Under the pieces are notes generated by a model. The model searched no databases. It was given only the letters and a program-made list of their open reading frames with translations, and had not been told where the DNA came from. A stretch of DNA of 64,000 bases from Ruegeria lacuscaerulensis (GTDB taxonomy: Bacteria; Pseudomonadota; Alphaproteobacteria; Rhodobacterales; Rhodobacteraceae), in contig NZ_WQGO01000005.1 of the NCBI RefSeq assembly GCF_013034685.1, forward strand, positions 1 to 64,000. The letters run 5' to 3'. Positions 52,685 to 62,882 of the stretch are shown one piece after another; position 1 is the first letter of the stretch; each line of letters opens with the position of its first letter. Both the position numbers and the translations under genes were made by a program.

Positions 52685-53914
52685 ATGGCCGATTTTCACC
52701 AGAACGGAAACATTACCACTCTGCACAACCTGCGCAGCCGACCCGCTGGCCAGTTGGCCCATGAAATCTCGGTCTTTGCCGAGACGCGCAAGATCACTCT
52801 GATCCTGCCCTGCCTCTATTCAGAGTTGGCAGGTCCCGCATTGACCGGGATTTTGCACGAACTGGCGCAAGTGCCCTACCTGCACCGCGTCATTATTGGG
52901 TTGGATCAAGCGGATGAGACGCAATATCGCCACGCGCGGGCGTTCTTTGCCGATCTGCCGCAAAACCATGCCGTCATCTGGAATGACAGCCCCCGCCTGA
53001 CTGCGTTGCAGGCGCATCTGCAAGAACTGGGACTGGCGCCGCAAGAGCCGGGCAAGGGCAAGAATGTTTGGTCCTGCATAGGGTATCTGCTGGCTTGCGC
53101 CGACAGTTCGGTGATGGCGATCCATGATTGCGATATCGTGACCTATGACCGGCAAATACTGGATCGTCTGGTCTATCCGGTGGTGAACCCAACCTTTCCG
53201 TTCCAGATGGCCAAGGGCTTTTATCCGCGCATCGGGAACGGAAAGCTGAACGGCCGCGTCACGCGCCTGCTGGTTAGCCCGCTGCTGATCGCGCTTAAAA
53301 AGGTGATCGGGGATCGCGACTACCTCGATTACCTGCGCAGTTTCCGCTATCCGCTGTCGGGCGAGTTCGCCATCCGCACCCCCACCCTGCCCGACCTGCG
53401 CATTCCATCCGATTGGGGGCTAGAGATCGGCGTATTGTCTGAAGCGTGGCGTAATCTGGCCCCGAAATCCGTCTGTCAGGTCGAGATTGCCGACAATTAC
53501 GACCACAAACATCAAGACCTTTCGCCCGAGGACGCAAATCGCGGCCTGTCGCGTATGTCCACCGATATCTGCAAGGCGATCTTCCGCAAACTGGCCGCCG
53601 ATGGCACCGTGTTTACGCCCAATACGTTCCGCACGCTCAAGGCGACCTACTATCGCTCGGCGCTGGATCTGCTCGAGGGTTACTATACCGATGCCAAGAT
53701 GAACGGGCTGGAACTGGACCGCCACAAGGAAGAGAAGTCCATCGAGCTGTTCGGCGAAAACATCATTCGCGCCGGGCAGGTGTTTCTGGACAACCCGCAT
53801 GAGACGCCGTTCATCCCTACATGGAACCGAGTGCATTCGGCCGACCCCGAGTTTCTGCTGCGTCTCAAGGCCGCCGTATCCGACGATCTGGACGAATTCA
53901 GCCCGCGTTCGTGA
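52685..53914 (+). CDS. Glycosyltransferase, glucosyl-3-phosphoglycerate synthase-like
   Basis: 409 residues of GT-A type. Donor-site features are KITLILPCLYSELAGPALTGIL, GKGKNVWSCIGYLLACADSSVMAIHDCDIVTYDRQILDRL with the DCD metal motif, and RSFRYPLSGEFAIRTPTLPDLRIPSDWGLEIGVL with the acceptor-site pattern of GpgS-like (GT81) enzymes. It would transfer a sugar to 3-phosphoglycerate. The stop lies inside the convergent GH13 gene end (17 bases of overlap). With the phosphatase upstream it forms a synthesis pair for an osmolyte such as glucosylglycerate; which sugar donor it uses is not clear. Confidence 0.82.
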   Translation: MADFHQNGNITTLHNLRSRPAGQLAHEISVFAETRKITLILPCLYSELAGPALTGILHELAQVPYLHRVIIGLDQADETQYRHARAFFADLPQNHAVIWNDSPRLTALQAHLQELGLAPQEPGKGKNVWSCIGYLLACADSSVMAIHDCDIVTYDRQILDRLVYPVVNPTFPFQMAKGFYPRIGNGKLNGRVTRLLVSPLLIALKKVIGDRDYLDYLRSFRYPLSGEFAIRTPTLPDLRIPSDWGLEIGVLSEAWRNLAPKSVCQVEIADNYDHKHQDLSPEDANRGLSRMSTDICKAIFRKLAADGTVFTPNTFRTLKATYYRSALDLLEGYYTDAKMNGLELDRHKEEKSIELFGENIIRAGQVFLDNPHETPFIPTWNRVHSADPEFLLRLKAAVSDDLDEFSPRS

Positions 53915-55634
53915 TCCAGCGGCACTGATACGGAGCCAGAACAATATCCGGGCCGTTGGTGGCTAGGATTTCGCCGGTCAATGCGTCGGTCCAGACCTCT
54001 TCGGCGATCATATTGATCTCGGCGGGGCTGACATGGACCAATTCAGCCGAGACATTGTGCAGCGCAAAGATCGACTGGCTTCGATCCAGACTCTGCCGCC
54101 AGATGCCAAAGACGCGATCATCCAGCCGCAGGGTAAACTGCGTGGCGTTGGGGTGAAAGGCCGGTTGCTGCGACCGCAGGTGCAGACGTTTGGACAGCGC
54201 TGACAATACCAGCGCCTGATTTGACCCCGGATCGGCCAGACGTGCCAACAAATCGGGATAGTGCCAGCGATGCCGGTTGATCGCCCGGTTCATGCCGCGC
54301 CGTTCGACGGCCTCGTGATCATTGGGCGTGGCCAGAAGGGAATGGATGAAAAAGGCTGGTATCCCCTCCAAAGACATTACGATGGTCTGCGAACAGATGA
54401 ACCGTGCCAGATGATATTGATCGGGGCCGTGGAACGTCTCGGACATGGCATCGAAATACCCGCAGTTAAGCTCATAGGGTTCCTCGCGCCCGTCGGGCAG
54501 CGCGCGCATCGAAACCAATCCGCCGATCCGGCGCACCGTGTCGATCATTCGGTCCTTTTCCTCGGGGGGCAAAACGCCCTCGGCGGGGCGCATCCCGATG
54601 CCGTCATGGCTGGCGGTGAAGTTTAGATAGGCGCAGCCCAGCTGCGCGGGTGGCATCGCGGCCTGCCATTCACGCAGATATTGCGCCGTACCTGATTGCA
54701 TCGCATGCAGGATCAAAGGCGGCAGAGGGAAGTTATAAACCGCGTGCGCCTCGTTCCGGTTGCCGAAATAGCTGAGGTTTTCAGTCCGCGGCACGTTGGT
54801 TTCCGTAAGCAGAACCAGCGTTTCGGTGGCATAGTCGCACAACAGCCGCAACAATTGCACGATGGCGTGCGTTTGCGGCAGGTGGATGCAATTCGTTCCG
54901 ATCTCTTTCCACACGAACGCCACCGCATCCAGTCGCAGTATACGCACGCCCTTGTCGATGTGCAGGCGGATGATCCGCAGCATCTCGATCAGAACCTCGG
55001 GGTTCGAGAAATCCAGATCGACCTGATCGTGGCTGAAAGTGCACCAAACGTATTTCTCGCCCTCGCTGGTATCGACTAGCCGCAACAACGGCGTGGTGCG
55101 AGGACGGACAACCGCAGACAGATCATCCTCGGGTGAAGCTTCGAAAAAGAACCGGTTATGTGGCGGTTTACCCTGCAGATAATTTGTGAACCACATACCC
55201 TGACTTGAGACATGGTTCAGCACAAGATCGGACATAAGGTGGAAATCACTGGCAATCCGAGTGATGTCCGGCCAACCTCCCAGCTGCGTACTGACGCTGT
55301 AATAATCCGATACGGCGAACCCATCATCGGAGGTGAATGGAAAGAACGGCAGGATATGAACGCCGTTGACCACCCCGTTCAGGTGACGGATCAGAAAATC
55401 ATGCAGCAGATCAAGCGGCTTGTGCACTTGATCTTCGATCGAATTGCCGTAGGTGATCAGAACGCTGTCTTTCTCGGACCAAAGACCATTGCCCGGCTTG
55501 CGTCCTTGTTTGCGACGATGTGTGCCGGTTGGCCAGAACGCCTCGGACACACGCTTCGCAATGTCCGGCACGTCCTTGTCAGGGTAGATCTGCGCGACAA
55601 GCTCAGCCAGCCGGCGCGAGAAACTGGAATTCAC
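53898..55634 (-). CDS. GH13 family sucrose/glucosylglycerate phosphorylase-like enzyme
   Basis: About 578 residues from the GTG at 55634; reading frames extend to 55739 without a better start, so the start is uncertain. GH13 subfamily 18 landmarks: GVHILPFFPFTSDDGFAVSDYYSV, LMSDLVLNHVSSQGMWF, the nucleophile in GVRILRLDAVAFVWKE, the acid/base Glu in VLLTETNVP, and NFTASHDGIGMRP. Members phosphorolyse sucrose or glucosylglycerate to glucose 1-phosphate. Facing the glycosyltransferase/phosphatase pair, glucosylglycerate is the more likely substrate, so synthesis and recycling genes meet here. It lies downstream of the TetR gene on the same strand. Confidence 0.83.
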   Translation of the reverse strand: MNSSFSRRLAELVAQIYPDKDVPDIAKRVSEAFWPTGTHRRKQGRKPGNGLWSEKDSVLITYGNSIEDQVHKPLDLLHDFLIRHLNGVVNGVHILPFFPFTSDDGFAVSDYYSVSTQLGGWPDITRIASDFHLMSDLVLNHVSSQGMWFTNYLQGKPPHNRFFFEASPEDDLSAVVRPRTTPLLRLVDTSEGEKYVWCTFSHDQVDLDFSNPEVLIEMLRIIRLHIDKGVRILRLDAVAFVWKEIGTNCIHLPQTHAIVQLLRLLCDYATETLVLLTETNVPRTENLSYFGNRNEAHAVYNFPLPPLILHAMQSGTAQYLREWQAAMPPAQLGCAYLNFTASHDGIGMRPAEGVLPPEEKDRMIDTVRRIGGLVSMRALPDGREEPYELNCGYFDAMSETFHGPDQYHLARFICSQTIVMSLEGIPAFFIHSLLATPNDHEAVERRGMNRAINRHRWHYPDLLARLADPGSNQALVLSALSKRLHLRSQQPAFHPNATQFTLRLDDRVFGIWRQSLDRSQSIFALHNVSAELVHVSPAEINMIAEEVWTDALTGEILATNGPDIVLAPYQCRWITNAG

Positions 55635-55765
55635 ACTGGTCAAAAGTTCCGGGCCTTTGGTTTCATACACCCGATGGTTCGCTATTATTCCTGCGCAGTC
55701 AAACCCAGCCTTGAGGCGACGCGCAGAGCCACGTCCCAATGCCTAAAGTTTAACCAAATCCCGAC

Positions 55766-56386
55766 CTATCGAACCCCGTAATTTGCCATGAACATGTCGA
55801 CCGCCTGCAAGGCGACCGCATCTATTTCGTCCTGCGAAAACTGGTTCTGAATTCCAAAAACGGCCCGCGCCCAGATCCGCACCTTACACAACTCCGAGAA
55901 CTGCTCGGCCGCGAGTTGCACATCCTCAATCGCCAATTCGCCATTTTTGACTGCCAGTTGCAGATACTCCGCAATGTGGCCGGTACCGCGTTTTGGCCCG
56001 GCCTCAAAAAACGCGCGGCCCAGTTCCGGGAACCTGTCACGCTCGGCGACGCAAATACGGAAAACCTGTTGTGCGAAATCGGATACAAGAAATGCGGTCA
56101 ACTGTTTGGCCGTGATCAACAGAACGTCGCGCACCGGCAGCGTATCGTCCACCATCGACACGACGTGTTCGGCCATGAGGGTACATTCTGTCTGCGCAAC
56201 TTCCATGAATAACAGACGTTTATCAGGAAAATAGCTGTAAAGCGTCGCCTTGGACACCCCGGCTGCGCGCGCAATATCGTCAACACTTGCGCCTTCGAAC
56301 CCATCCGCCATGAACACCTCGCGCGCACCGCGCAATACCTGATCGAACTTGCGTCCGGTGCGCAAAATGGCGGCTGGTTCTGACAT
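55766..56386 (-). CDS. TetR-family regulator
   Basis: 206 residues. Helix-turn-helix near residues 22-60 (FEGASVDDIARAAGVSKATLYSYFPDKRLLFMEV); the C-terminal half resembles the AefR-like TetR domain (VFRICVAERDRFPELGRAFFEAGPKRG). GGAG 7 bases before the ATG at 56386 favours this start over the GTG two codons upstream. It could regulate the GH13 gene downstream or the divergent AEC permease at 56579; the effector is unknown. Confidence 0.88.
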   Translation of the reverse strand: MSEPAAILRTGRKFDQVLRGAREVFMADGFEGASVDDIARAAGVSKATLYSYFPDKRLLFMEVAQTECTLMAEHVVSMVDDTLPVRDVLLITAKQLTAFLVSDFAQQVFRICVAERDRFPELGRAFFEAGPKRGTGHIAEYLQLAVKNGELAIEDVQLAAEQFSELCKVRIWARAVFGIQNQFSQDEIDAVALQAVDMFMANYGVR

Positions 56387-56578
56387 GCTCACTCCGTTGA
56401 TGAAGAGGTTAAAGTTTATAAACCGTTTAGTTCAGACACAACGATTCGCACAAAATGATGCCGCCGAAACCCTACAAAACCGGTAATTTTGTCTAGACGT
56501 ATCCAACGCGGTCTTTGATCCCCATGACCATACATACGCGGCCTTGCCGTTCTGCCAAACCGTGCTAACACTTCGGCC

Positions 56579-57508
56579 ATGGTCGATATCTTTTTGCGCA
56601 CCCTGCCTTTTTTCGCGATCATCGGCCTGGGATACTGGGCCGGTCGCACCCGCTTTTTTACCGAAGAGGCGACGGCCTATCTGACAAAATTCGTGTTCTA
56701 TTTCGCCCTGTCGGCGATGCTGTTTCGGTTTGCCGCCACTCTGCCTTTCGCCGAGATTTTCAACGCGCGCCTTGTCATCGGCTATCTTATAGGCACGGTG
56801 GCCGTCTACGGACTGGCCACTTGCGTCGCTTGGCTGCGCAGGCTCGACATTCCAACCGCCGCGGTCGAGGCACAGTGCGCGGCTATCGGCAACGTGGGGT
56901 TTCTGGGCCTTCCGATGCTCGCGCTTCTGTTCACCGAGGCCGCGATCGGCCCCGTCATGCTGGTGCTGACCGTTGATCTGGTGGTGTTCTCGTCGCTGAT
57001 CGTGATCCTGATCAATGCAGGTCGCGACGGGCGGTTGGCCCCGGCCACGTTCAAACTAATCGGACTGGGTCTGGTAAAAAACCCGATGATCGTGTCCATC
57101 TCGACCGGAATGCTGTGGTCCGCCATGCAGTTTCCTGTCCCAGCGCCATTGAATGACTTTCTGACCATTCTTGGCGGTGCAGCCACACCCGGCGCGCTTT
57201 TCGCCATCGGGGCGTCGCTGGCCTCCAAATCCGCCGAACGGGTTCAGGTCGCCGGGTGGTTGAGTTTTTGCAAACTGGTGGTTCATCCCGCCTGTGTGGC
57301 GGTGGCCTTGCTGTGGATCATGCCAATTGCCGCCTTTCCGGCCTCGGTGGCCATTGCCGCCGCTGCGCTGCCGGTCGCCGGAAATGTCTATATGCTGGCC
57401 GCGCACTATAACGTCGCCCCTCATCGGGCATCGGCGGCTATCCTTCTGTCGACCGCCGCAAGTATCCTGACCGTTCCACTGGTCATCGCGTGGGTCAGCA
57501 CGCCCTGA
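56579..57508 (+). CDS. AEC (auxin efflux carrier-like) permease
   Basis: 309 residues with about ten hydrophobic segments in two halves: IIGLGYWAGRTRFFTEEATAYLTKFVFYFALSAMLF at the start, AIGNVGFLGLPMLALLFTEAAIGPV, and GAATPGALFAIGASLA. Bacterial members move malonate, malate or other small organic acids. It is preceded by 187 bases holding the divergent TetR promoter and is about 100 bases upstream of the formylglutathione hydrolase gene. Confidence 0.9.
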   Translation: MVDIFLRTLPFFAIIGLGYWAGRTRFFTEEATAYLTKFVFYFALSAMLFRFAATLPFAEIFNARLVIGYLIGTVAVYGLATCVAWLRRLDIPTAAVEAQCAAIGNVGFLGLPMLALLFTEAAIGPVMLVLTVDLVVFSSLIVILINAGRDGRLAPATFKLIGLGLVKNPMIVSISTGMLWSAMQFPVPAPLNDFLTILGGAATPGALFAIGASLASKSAERVQVAGWLSFCKLVVHPACVAVALLWIMPIAAFPASVAIAAAALPVAGNVYMLAAHYNVAPHRASAAILLSTAASILTVPLVIAWVSTP

Positions 57509-57613
57509 TCATCACCTTTCCGAAAAATGCGCGCACCCAGTGTCCACCGCACTTTACGTGCGGCTTTTGGGCGGTTAGCCATGGCGCAACCCCAATGTAA
57601 GGACACAAGCCAG

Positions 57614-58447
57614 ATGGAAACCGTTTCGGAAAACAACTGCTTCGGAGGCGTACAGGGCGTCTACTGCCATGCCTCGACCGCTTGCCAATGCGACATGACC
57701 TTTGGCCTGTTTCTGCCTGCCGAGGCCAAGGACGGCCCAGTTCCGGTCCTGTGGTATCTTTCGGGCCTGACCTGCACCCATGAAAACGCGATGACCAAAG
57801 CGGGCGCGCAGGCGTGGGCGGCAGAACAAGGGATTGCGGTTGTGTTTCCCGACACCTCTCCGCGTGGTGAGGGCGTGGCCGATCACGAGGACTACGATCT
57901 GGGCCAAGGTGCGGGCTTTTACGTGAACGCGACCCAAACCCCTTGGGCCCCACATTTCAACATGTGGGATTACGTGGCCGAGGAACTGCCAGCCCTGCTG
58001 GCTGAAAACTTTGCCATCGACATGGAGCGTCAGGCCATCTCCGGCCATTCGATGGGCGGTCATGGCGCGCTGACGCTGGCAATGAACCTGCCGGGGCGCT
58101 ATCGCTCAGTCTCGGCTTTTGCGCCGATCTCGAACCCGACGGGGGCCGATTGGGGTCGCAAGCAGTTGAGCGCCTATCTGGGTGATGATGAGGCCGCATG
58201 GACCAAACATGACGCCTCGCTGATGATGAAGGAAAAAGGCTTTGACGGCCCCATCCTGATCGACACCGGGGCCAGCGATCAATTCATGGACCTGCTGCGC
58301 CCCGAGGCGCTGGCGCAGGCGATTGCTGAGCGTCGCCAACAGGCAACCTTCCGGCTACAACCGGGTTATGACCATTCGTATTTCTTTGTGTCGACCTTCA
58401 TGGAAAATCATATCACCTTCCACGCCGAGGCGCTGTACGGAGACTAA
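57614..58447 (+). CDS. fghA: S-formylglutathione hydrolase
   Basis: 277 residues, the family's size, with catalytic Ser in SGHSMGGHGAL, Asp in IDTGASDQFM and His in YDHSYFFVSTF; FGGVQGVYCHASTACQCDMTFGLFLP and DTSPRGEGV are typical of esterase D. It hydrolyses S-formylglutathione to formate in glutathione-dependent formaldehyde oxidation, which would take the product of XoxF further. The ATG at 57614 has AAGGA upstream; an ATG at 57581 is also possible. It is far from the xoxF cluster and follows the permease. Confidence 0.92.
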   Translation: METVSENNCFGGVQGVYCHASTACQCDMTFGLFLPAEAKDGPVPVLWYLSGLTCTHENAMTKAGAQAWAAEQGIAVVFPDTSPRGEGVADHEDYDLGQGAGFYVNATQTPWAPHFNMWDYVAEELPALLAENFAIDMERQAISGHSMGGHGALTLAMNLPGRYRSVSAFAPISNPTGADWGRKQLSAYLGDDEAAWTKHDASLMMKEKGFDGPILIDTGASDQFMDLLRPEALAQAIAERRQQATFRLQPGYDHSYFFVSTFMENHITFHAEALYGD

Positions 58448-58450
58448 CGC

Positions 58451-59899
58451 ATGAGCGATTTCGACTACGACCTGATCATCATCGGGTCTGGCCCTTCGGG
58501 GCGGGCGGCTGCGATTCAGGCAGGCAAACTGCAACGCCGGGTGCTGGTGATCGACCGCAAAGACCGCTTGGGCGGCGTTTCGGTTCACACCGGTACGATC
58601 CCGTCGAAGACCCTGCGGGAAACCGTGCTGAACCTCTCGGGCTGGCGCGAGCGCAGTTTCTATGGGCGGTCCTATCGGGTGAAAGACCAAATCCGGGCCG
58701 AGGACCTCAAGGCCCGGTTGCACATGACGCTGGATCACGAGGTCGATGTTCTGGAACACCAGTTCAACCGCAACCACGTGGAAACGCTGAACGGTCTGGC
58801 GAAATTCGTCGGCCCGCATGAGATCGAGGTTGCAACGGATGCGGGCAAGACGACCCGGCTGACAGCCGCCAAGTTCCTGATCGCCACCGGAACCAAGACC
58901 TACCGGCCCGATTATGTGCCCTTCAACGGCAAGACCGTGGTGGACGGCGACGATTTTCTTGAAATGGACGAGATCCCCCGGTCGCTCTGCGTGATCGGCG
59001 CGGGCGTGATCGGGGTGGAATATGCCACCATGTTCTCGGCGCTGGATGTGCGGGTCACGTTGATCGAGCCGCGCGAGACCTTTCTGGACTTCATCGACAG
59101 CCGGTTGATCCACGATTTCACCCATCAGATCCGCGAAAACGGCGTGGACTTGCGGTTGGGTTCGGCGGTCGAAAAGATCGAGGATGCCGGCGGCCATGTG
59201 GAAGTCACGCTGGACAATGGCCGCCACGTGCGGGCAGAGATGCTGTTGTTTGCCGCCGGGCGCATGGGCGCGACATCGGCCCTGAACCTGTCGGCGGTGG
59301 GTCTGGAGACAGATCACCGCAACCGGATCACGGTGGATCGCAAGACTTATCAAACCGCTGTGCCGCATATATATGCGACGGGCGACGTGATCGGGCATCC
59401 CTCTCTGGCATCCACATCCCTACAGCAAGGTCGCGTCGCGGCCTGTCATGCGCTGGAGACCCCAACCCTGCCGGAAAGCCCGTGGTACCCCTACGGCATC
59501 TACTCCGTCCCCGAGATTTCCACCTGCGGCATGTCCGAAGAAGAGCTTCAAGAACGCGGTATCCCCTATGAGGTCGGCGTGGCGCGGTTCCGCGAAACCT
59601 CGCGCGGGCACATCATGGGACTGGAGCACGGGATGCTGAAGATGCTGTTCTCGCTGAAGACCCGCCGGGTGCTGGGGGTGCAGATCGTTGGTGAAGGCGC
59701 AACCGAGCTGATCCACATCGCGCAGGCCGTGCTGAACCTGAAGGGCACCGTGGACTATTTTGTGCAGAACACGTTCAACTATCCGACACTGGCCGAAGCC
59801 TATAAAATCGCCGGGCTGGATGCGTTCAACCGAATGCCCATTCCCGAAGAGTTCAAGGTCAAGAAAAAACCCGCAGCGAAACAGGCGAAAAAGGCGTGA
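58451..59899 (+). CDS. sthA: Soluble pyridine nucleotide transhydrogenase
   Basis: 482 residues of the flavoprotein disulfide reductase fold. FAD motif [19 protein letters not shown] motif [26 protein letters not shown], and the segment [10 protein letters not shown], which lacks the CxxxxC redox pair of lipoamide dehydrogenases; that loss is the mark of SthA. It moves reducing equivalents between NADPH and NADH. The gene starts four bases after fghA and its stop overlaps the next gene. The C-terminus is Lys/Ala-rich. Confidence 0.93.
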   Translation: MSDFDYDLIIIGSGPSGRAAAIQAGKLQRRVLVIDRKDRLGGVSVHTGTIPSKTLRETVLNLSGWRERSFYGRSYRVKDQIRAEDLKARLHMTLDHEVDVLEHQFNRNHVETLNGLAKFVGPHEIEVATDAGKTTRLTAAKFLIATGTKTYRPDYVPFNGKTVVDGDDFLEMDEIPRSLCVIGAGVIGVEYATMFSALDVRVTLIEPRETFLDFIDSRLIHDFTHQIRENGVDLRLGSAVEKIEDAGGHVEVTLDNGRHVRAEMLLFAAGRMGATSALNLSAVGLETDHRNRITVDRKTYQTAVPHIYATGDVIGHPSLASTSLQQGRVAACHALETPTLPESPWYPYGIYSVPEISTCGMSEEELQERGIPYEVGVARFRETSRGHIMGLEHGMLKMLFSLKTRRVLGVQIVGEGATELIHIAQAVLNLKGTVDYFVQNTFNYPTLAEAYKIAGLDAFNRMPIPEEFKVKKKPAAKQAKKA

Positions 59900-60351
59900 C
59901 CACGCTTTATGTCGATGCCGATGCCTGCCCGGTAAAAGCCGAGGCCGAACGTGTGGCGACCCGGCACAAGGTACCGATGGCACTGGTGTCAAACGGGGGT
60001 TTGCGCCCCTCGGCCAATCCTTTGGTACAGGTTGTGGTCGTATCTGAGGGCGCGGACGAGGCGGACAAGTGGATAGCCGAGCGCTGCGGTGTCGGCGATG
60101 TGGTGGTGACGTCCGACATCCCGCTGGCCGCGAAATGCGTCGAAGCCGGTGCTCGGGTTCTCCGCCCCAATGGCGAGGCCTTCACCGCCGCCAATATCGG
60201 CCAGCAACTGGCGATGCGCGATCTGATGGCCGACCTGCGCGCGGCCAATCCGCTGGGCGCTGGTGGCGGAGGGAAACCGTTCAACAGGGCCGACCGATCC
60301 CGGTTTCTGGACGCTTTGGAACGGGAGTTACGCGCGGCACAAAGGGCGTAA
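59896..60351 (+). CDS. UPF0178 (YaiI/YqxD) family protein
   Basis: 151 residues. The family start [34 protein letters not shown] is clear, with a NYN/PIN-like pattern of conserved Asp residues, and [28 protein letters not shown] follows. The protein is probably a nucleic-acid-handling NYN-fold protein, but its biochemistry is unknown. It starts at a GTG overlapping the sthA stop, hence translational coupling. Confidence 0.92.
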   Translation: MTTLYVDADACPVKAEAERVATRHKVPMALVSNGGLRPSANPLVQVVVVSEGADEADKWIAERCGVGDVVVTSDIPLAAKCVEAGARVLRPNGEAFTAANIGQQLAMRDLMADLRAANPLGAGGGGKPFNRADRSRFLDALERELRAAQRA

Positions 60352-60404
60352 CGCTCCCGCCCGTCGAAGCCGCATCAAAGATGCGTCACCTCCGGTTGGG
60401 CCGG

Positions 60405-60430
60405 GCAGCGCGTGTCGCGCTGCGGTTTTT
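60405..60430 (+). terminator. Terminator after the UPF0178 gene
   Basis: GCAGCGCG (60405-60412) pairs with CGCGCTGC (60416-60423) around TGT, followed by GGTTTTT, in the gap before the convergent MFS gene. Confidence 0.75.
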
Positions 60431-60440
60431 AAGGCCATGG

Positions 60441-61676
60441 TCACGCTGGAACAGGGGTACGGTTTTCGCGGATGGGCAGGTGAACGATTGCGCTGAAAGC
60501 ACCGATGGCAACGCCGATCCACCAGACCATCGTGTAGTCGCCATAAGCGTCATACATGCGGCCCCCCAACCAAATGCCCAAAAAACTACCAATCTGGTGA
60601 CTGAAAAAGATGATCCCGTAGAGCGTACCCATATACCGCAACCCAAAAAGATGAGCGACCAGCCCTGATGTCAGCGGGATTGTGGCCAGCCATAGCGACC
60701 CCATGACCAGAGAAAAGACGATGACAGAGATCGGTGTAATCGGAAAGACGATGAAGACAGCGGCCGCAAGTGTCCGCGCCGTGTAGACCCCGGCCAACAG
60801 ATATTTCTTGGGAAAGCGGCTACCCGCCCAACCCGCTACCAGTGTGCCGCCTATATTAGCCAGACCGATCAGAGAAATCGACACAGCCCCCAGCGCCGAT
60901 GTTGTCGTGATCCCGACGGCGTGCAGTACTCCTCCTGGTTGGATCGGCCCACACATCTCAGTCACGAAGGCGGGGAAATGGGCGGTGATGAAACCCAATT
61001 GGTAGCCACAGCTAAAAAAGCCTAGAAAAATGAGCGCGTAAGATGGGTCTCGGAAAGCGCGCGCCAGGATTTCACCCATGCTGTCCTGCAACTCGGCCTT
61101 GGTGGCCGCTTGCGGCGCGCGCATGAAAGGCAAGGTCAGGACAAGGGCCAGAATAAGCAGCGCAAAGATGATGAAAACCTGCTGCCAGGGCAGAAAGCTC
61201 AGCATCCATTCGGCTGCGGGGGCGCCAAGGACCTGTCCAAAGCTGCCCGCTGCCGTCACGATAGCCAGAGACATCGAGCGGTTCTGATCCGAAGACGCCC
61301 GCCCGACAACAGCCAGGATTACACCAAACCCGGTTCCGGCAATGCCAAAACCTACAAGCCAAGCGTATAGTTGATGTTCGAACGGTGTCACCGACCACGC
61401 GGTCAGGACCATGCCCGCGGCATAAGTCAGCGCTCCAAGAACAATCGCGCGCCTGTCACCAATTTTTTCCGCAAGCGCACCAAAGATCGGCTGGCCGATC
61501 CCCCAGGCCAGGTTCTGAATCGCAATCGCCATCGAGAAGTCGGTGCGCAGCCAGCCGAATTCGTCGGCGATCGGAATCTGGAACACCCCGAACGACGCGC
61601 GTACGGCAAAGCTAACCGTGATGATGATGCAGCCAACGATCAGGATCGGGTTCAGCAGGCGTTCGTATTGCGGCAT
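60441..61676 (-). CDS. Major facilitator superfamily transporter
   Basis: 411 residues with twelve predicted spans. Landmarks: the start LLNPILIVGCIIITVSFAVRASFGVFQIPIADEFGWLRTDFSMAIAI, the loop AEKIGDRRAIVLGALTY (loop 2-3 type motif) and FGLRYMGTLYGIIFFSHQIGSFLGIWLGG. It resembles the monocarboxylate/oxalate-formate porter families. No specificity can be read. It is divergent from zapE across about 150 bases. Confidence 0.9.
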   Translation of the reverse strand: MPQYERLLNPILIVGCIIITVSFAVRASFGVFQIPIADEFGWLRTDFSMAIAIQNLAWGIGQPIFGALAEKIGDRRAIVLGALTYAAGMVLTAWSVTPFEHQLYAWLVGFGIAGTGFGVILAVVGRASSDQNRSMSLAIVTAAGSFGQVLGAPAAEWMLSFLPWQQVFIIFALLILALVLTLPFMRAPQAATKAELQDSMGEILARAFRDPSYALIFLGFFSCGYQLGFITAHFPAFVTEMCGPIQPGGVLHAVGITTTSALGAVSISLIGLANIGGTLVAGWAGSRFPKKYLLAGVYTARTLAAAVFIVFPITPISVIVFSLVMGSLWLATIPLTSGLVAHLFGLRYMGTLYGIIFFSHQIGSFLGIWLGGRMYDAYGDYTMVWWIGVAIGAFSAIVHLPIRENRTPVPA

Positions 61677-61823
61677 TGGGCCCTCGGACGGTTCGGTCCA
61701 AGGACGGTAGAGGAAATCTTGACGTGGTCAATTCAGGAGTTTTGGGACTTCGGATCAGCAAAATTGATGCGTCGCGGGAATGGCCGCTTTTCAACGGGCT
61801 GCGCGGCGGGTATGCCTCGGAAT

Positions 61824-62882
61824 ATGACGGATTTGATTTCGCTTTACGAGGCACGCATTGCCGATGGCAGCCTGACCCGAGACGATGCGCAAGAGGCTGT
61901 TCTTCCTCATTTCGAACGTATCCGTCAGGCTCTGGCCGCCCCGGTTAAACGCGGATTTTTCCGCAAGGCCCCACCTGCACCGCAGGGGTTGTATCTGTGG
62001 GGCGGCGTTGGGCGCGGCAAGTCGATGCTGATGGACATGTTTGTCGATGCGCTCGAGGATATTCCCGCACGACGCGTTCATTTTCATGCCTTCATGCAGG
62101 AAATCCACGCCGGGATGCACAAAGCCCGCGCCGATGGGGTCGAGGATGCGTTGGCCCCGGTGGCCGATGCGGTTGTGAAATCCGTCCGCCTGCTGGCTTT
62201 TGATGAGATGCAGATCACCGATATCACCGATGCGATGATTGTGGGCCGACTGTTCGACCTGCTGCATGCAGGCGGTGTGGCGGTTATCACGACCTCGAAC
62301 AGGCACCCGGACGATTTGTACAAGGATGGCCTGAACCGGCAGCTGTTCCTGCCATTCATCGCGCATATCAAGGAACAGCTGCAGGTTTGGGAGTTGGTCT
62401 CGCCCACCGACTATCGCCAGAACCGTCTGCAAGGAGCGCCGGTCTATTTCACCCCGATTGGACCTGAGGCGCGGCAGAGCGTTCGGGCTGTGTGGCAGGA
62501 CTTGTCCGGGGGGCAGGCCGATCCGTTGGTTTTGCAGGTCAATGGTCGCACGGTCGAGCTACCGGCGTTTCGGAATGGGGTGGCGCGCGCCAGCTTCTAT
62601 GATCTGTGCGGGCGGATGTTGGGGCCTGCGGATTACCTGGCCATTGCAGAAGCCATCAAAGTGCTTGTGTTAGAGGATATTCCGCGCCTGTCGCGCAACA
62701 ATTTTAACGAGGCGAAACGCTTTGTGACGTTGATTGACGCGCTTTACGAGGCGAGGGTGCGGTTGATTTGTTCGGCGGCCGCAGCACCTGAGATGCTGTA
62801 TGTCGAGGGTGAAGGGACGTTTGAATTTGAACGCACCGCATCACGTCTGCGGGAAATGCAGGCACAGGATTGGGGGACCTAG
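61824..62882 (+). CDS. zapE: ZapE/AFG1-family ATPase
   Basis: 352 residues. An N-terminal segment (TDLISLYEARIADGSLTRDDAQEAVLPHFERI) precedes the P-loop GGVGRGKSMLMDMF and Walker B SVRLLAFDEMQITDITDAM; VITTSNRHPDDLYKDGLNRQLFLPFI is a family hallmark. ZapE/AFG1 proteins affect cell division and the quality of membrane or respiratory proteins. The ATG at 61824 fits homologue starts; the ATG at 61812 is close, and the frame continues well upstream over the MFS gene without supporting signals. Confidence 0.93.
   Translation: MTDLISLYEARIADGSLTRDDAQEAVLPHFERIRQALAAPVKRGFFRKAPPAPQGLYLWGGVGRGKSMLMDMFVDALEDIPARRVHFHAFMQEIHAGMHKARADGVEDALAPVADAVVKSVRLLAFDEMQITDITDAMIVGRLFDLLHAGGVAVITTSNRHPDDLYKDGLNRQLFLPFIAHIKEQLQVWELVSPTDYRQNRLQGAPVYFTPIGPEARQSVRAVWQDLSGGQADPLVLQVNGRTVELPAFRNGVARASFYDLCGRMLGPADYLAIAEAIKVLVLEDIPRLSRNNFNEAKRFVTLIDALYEARVRLICSAAAAPEMLYVEGEGTFEFERTASRLREMQAQDWGT

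Noticed and set aside
61371-61823. Long upstream extension of the zapE frame
   Set aside because: It lies antisense within the MFS gene, has no start signal, and homologues begin near 61824.
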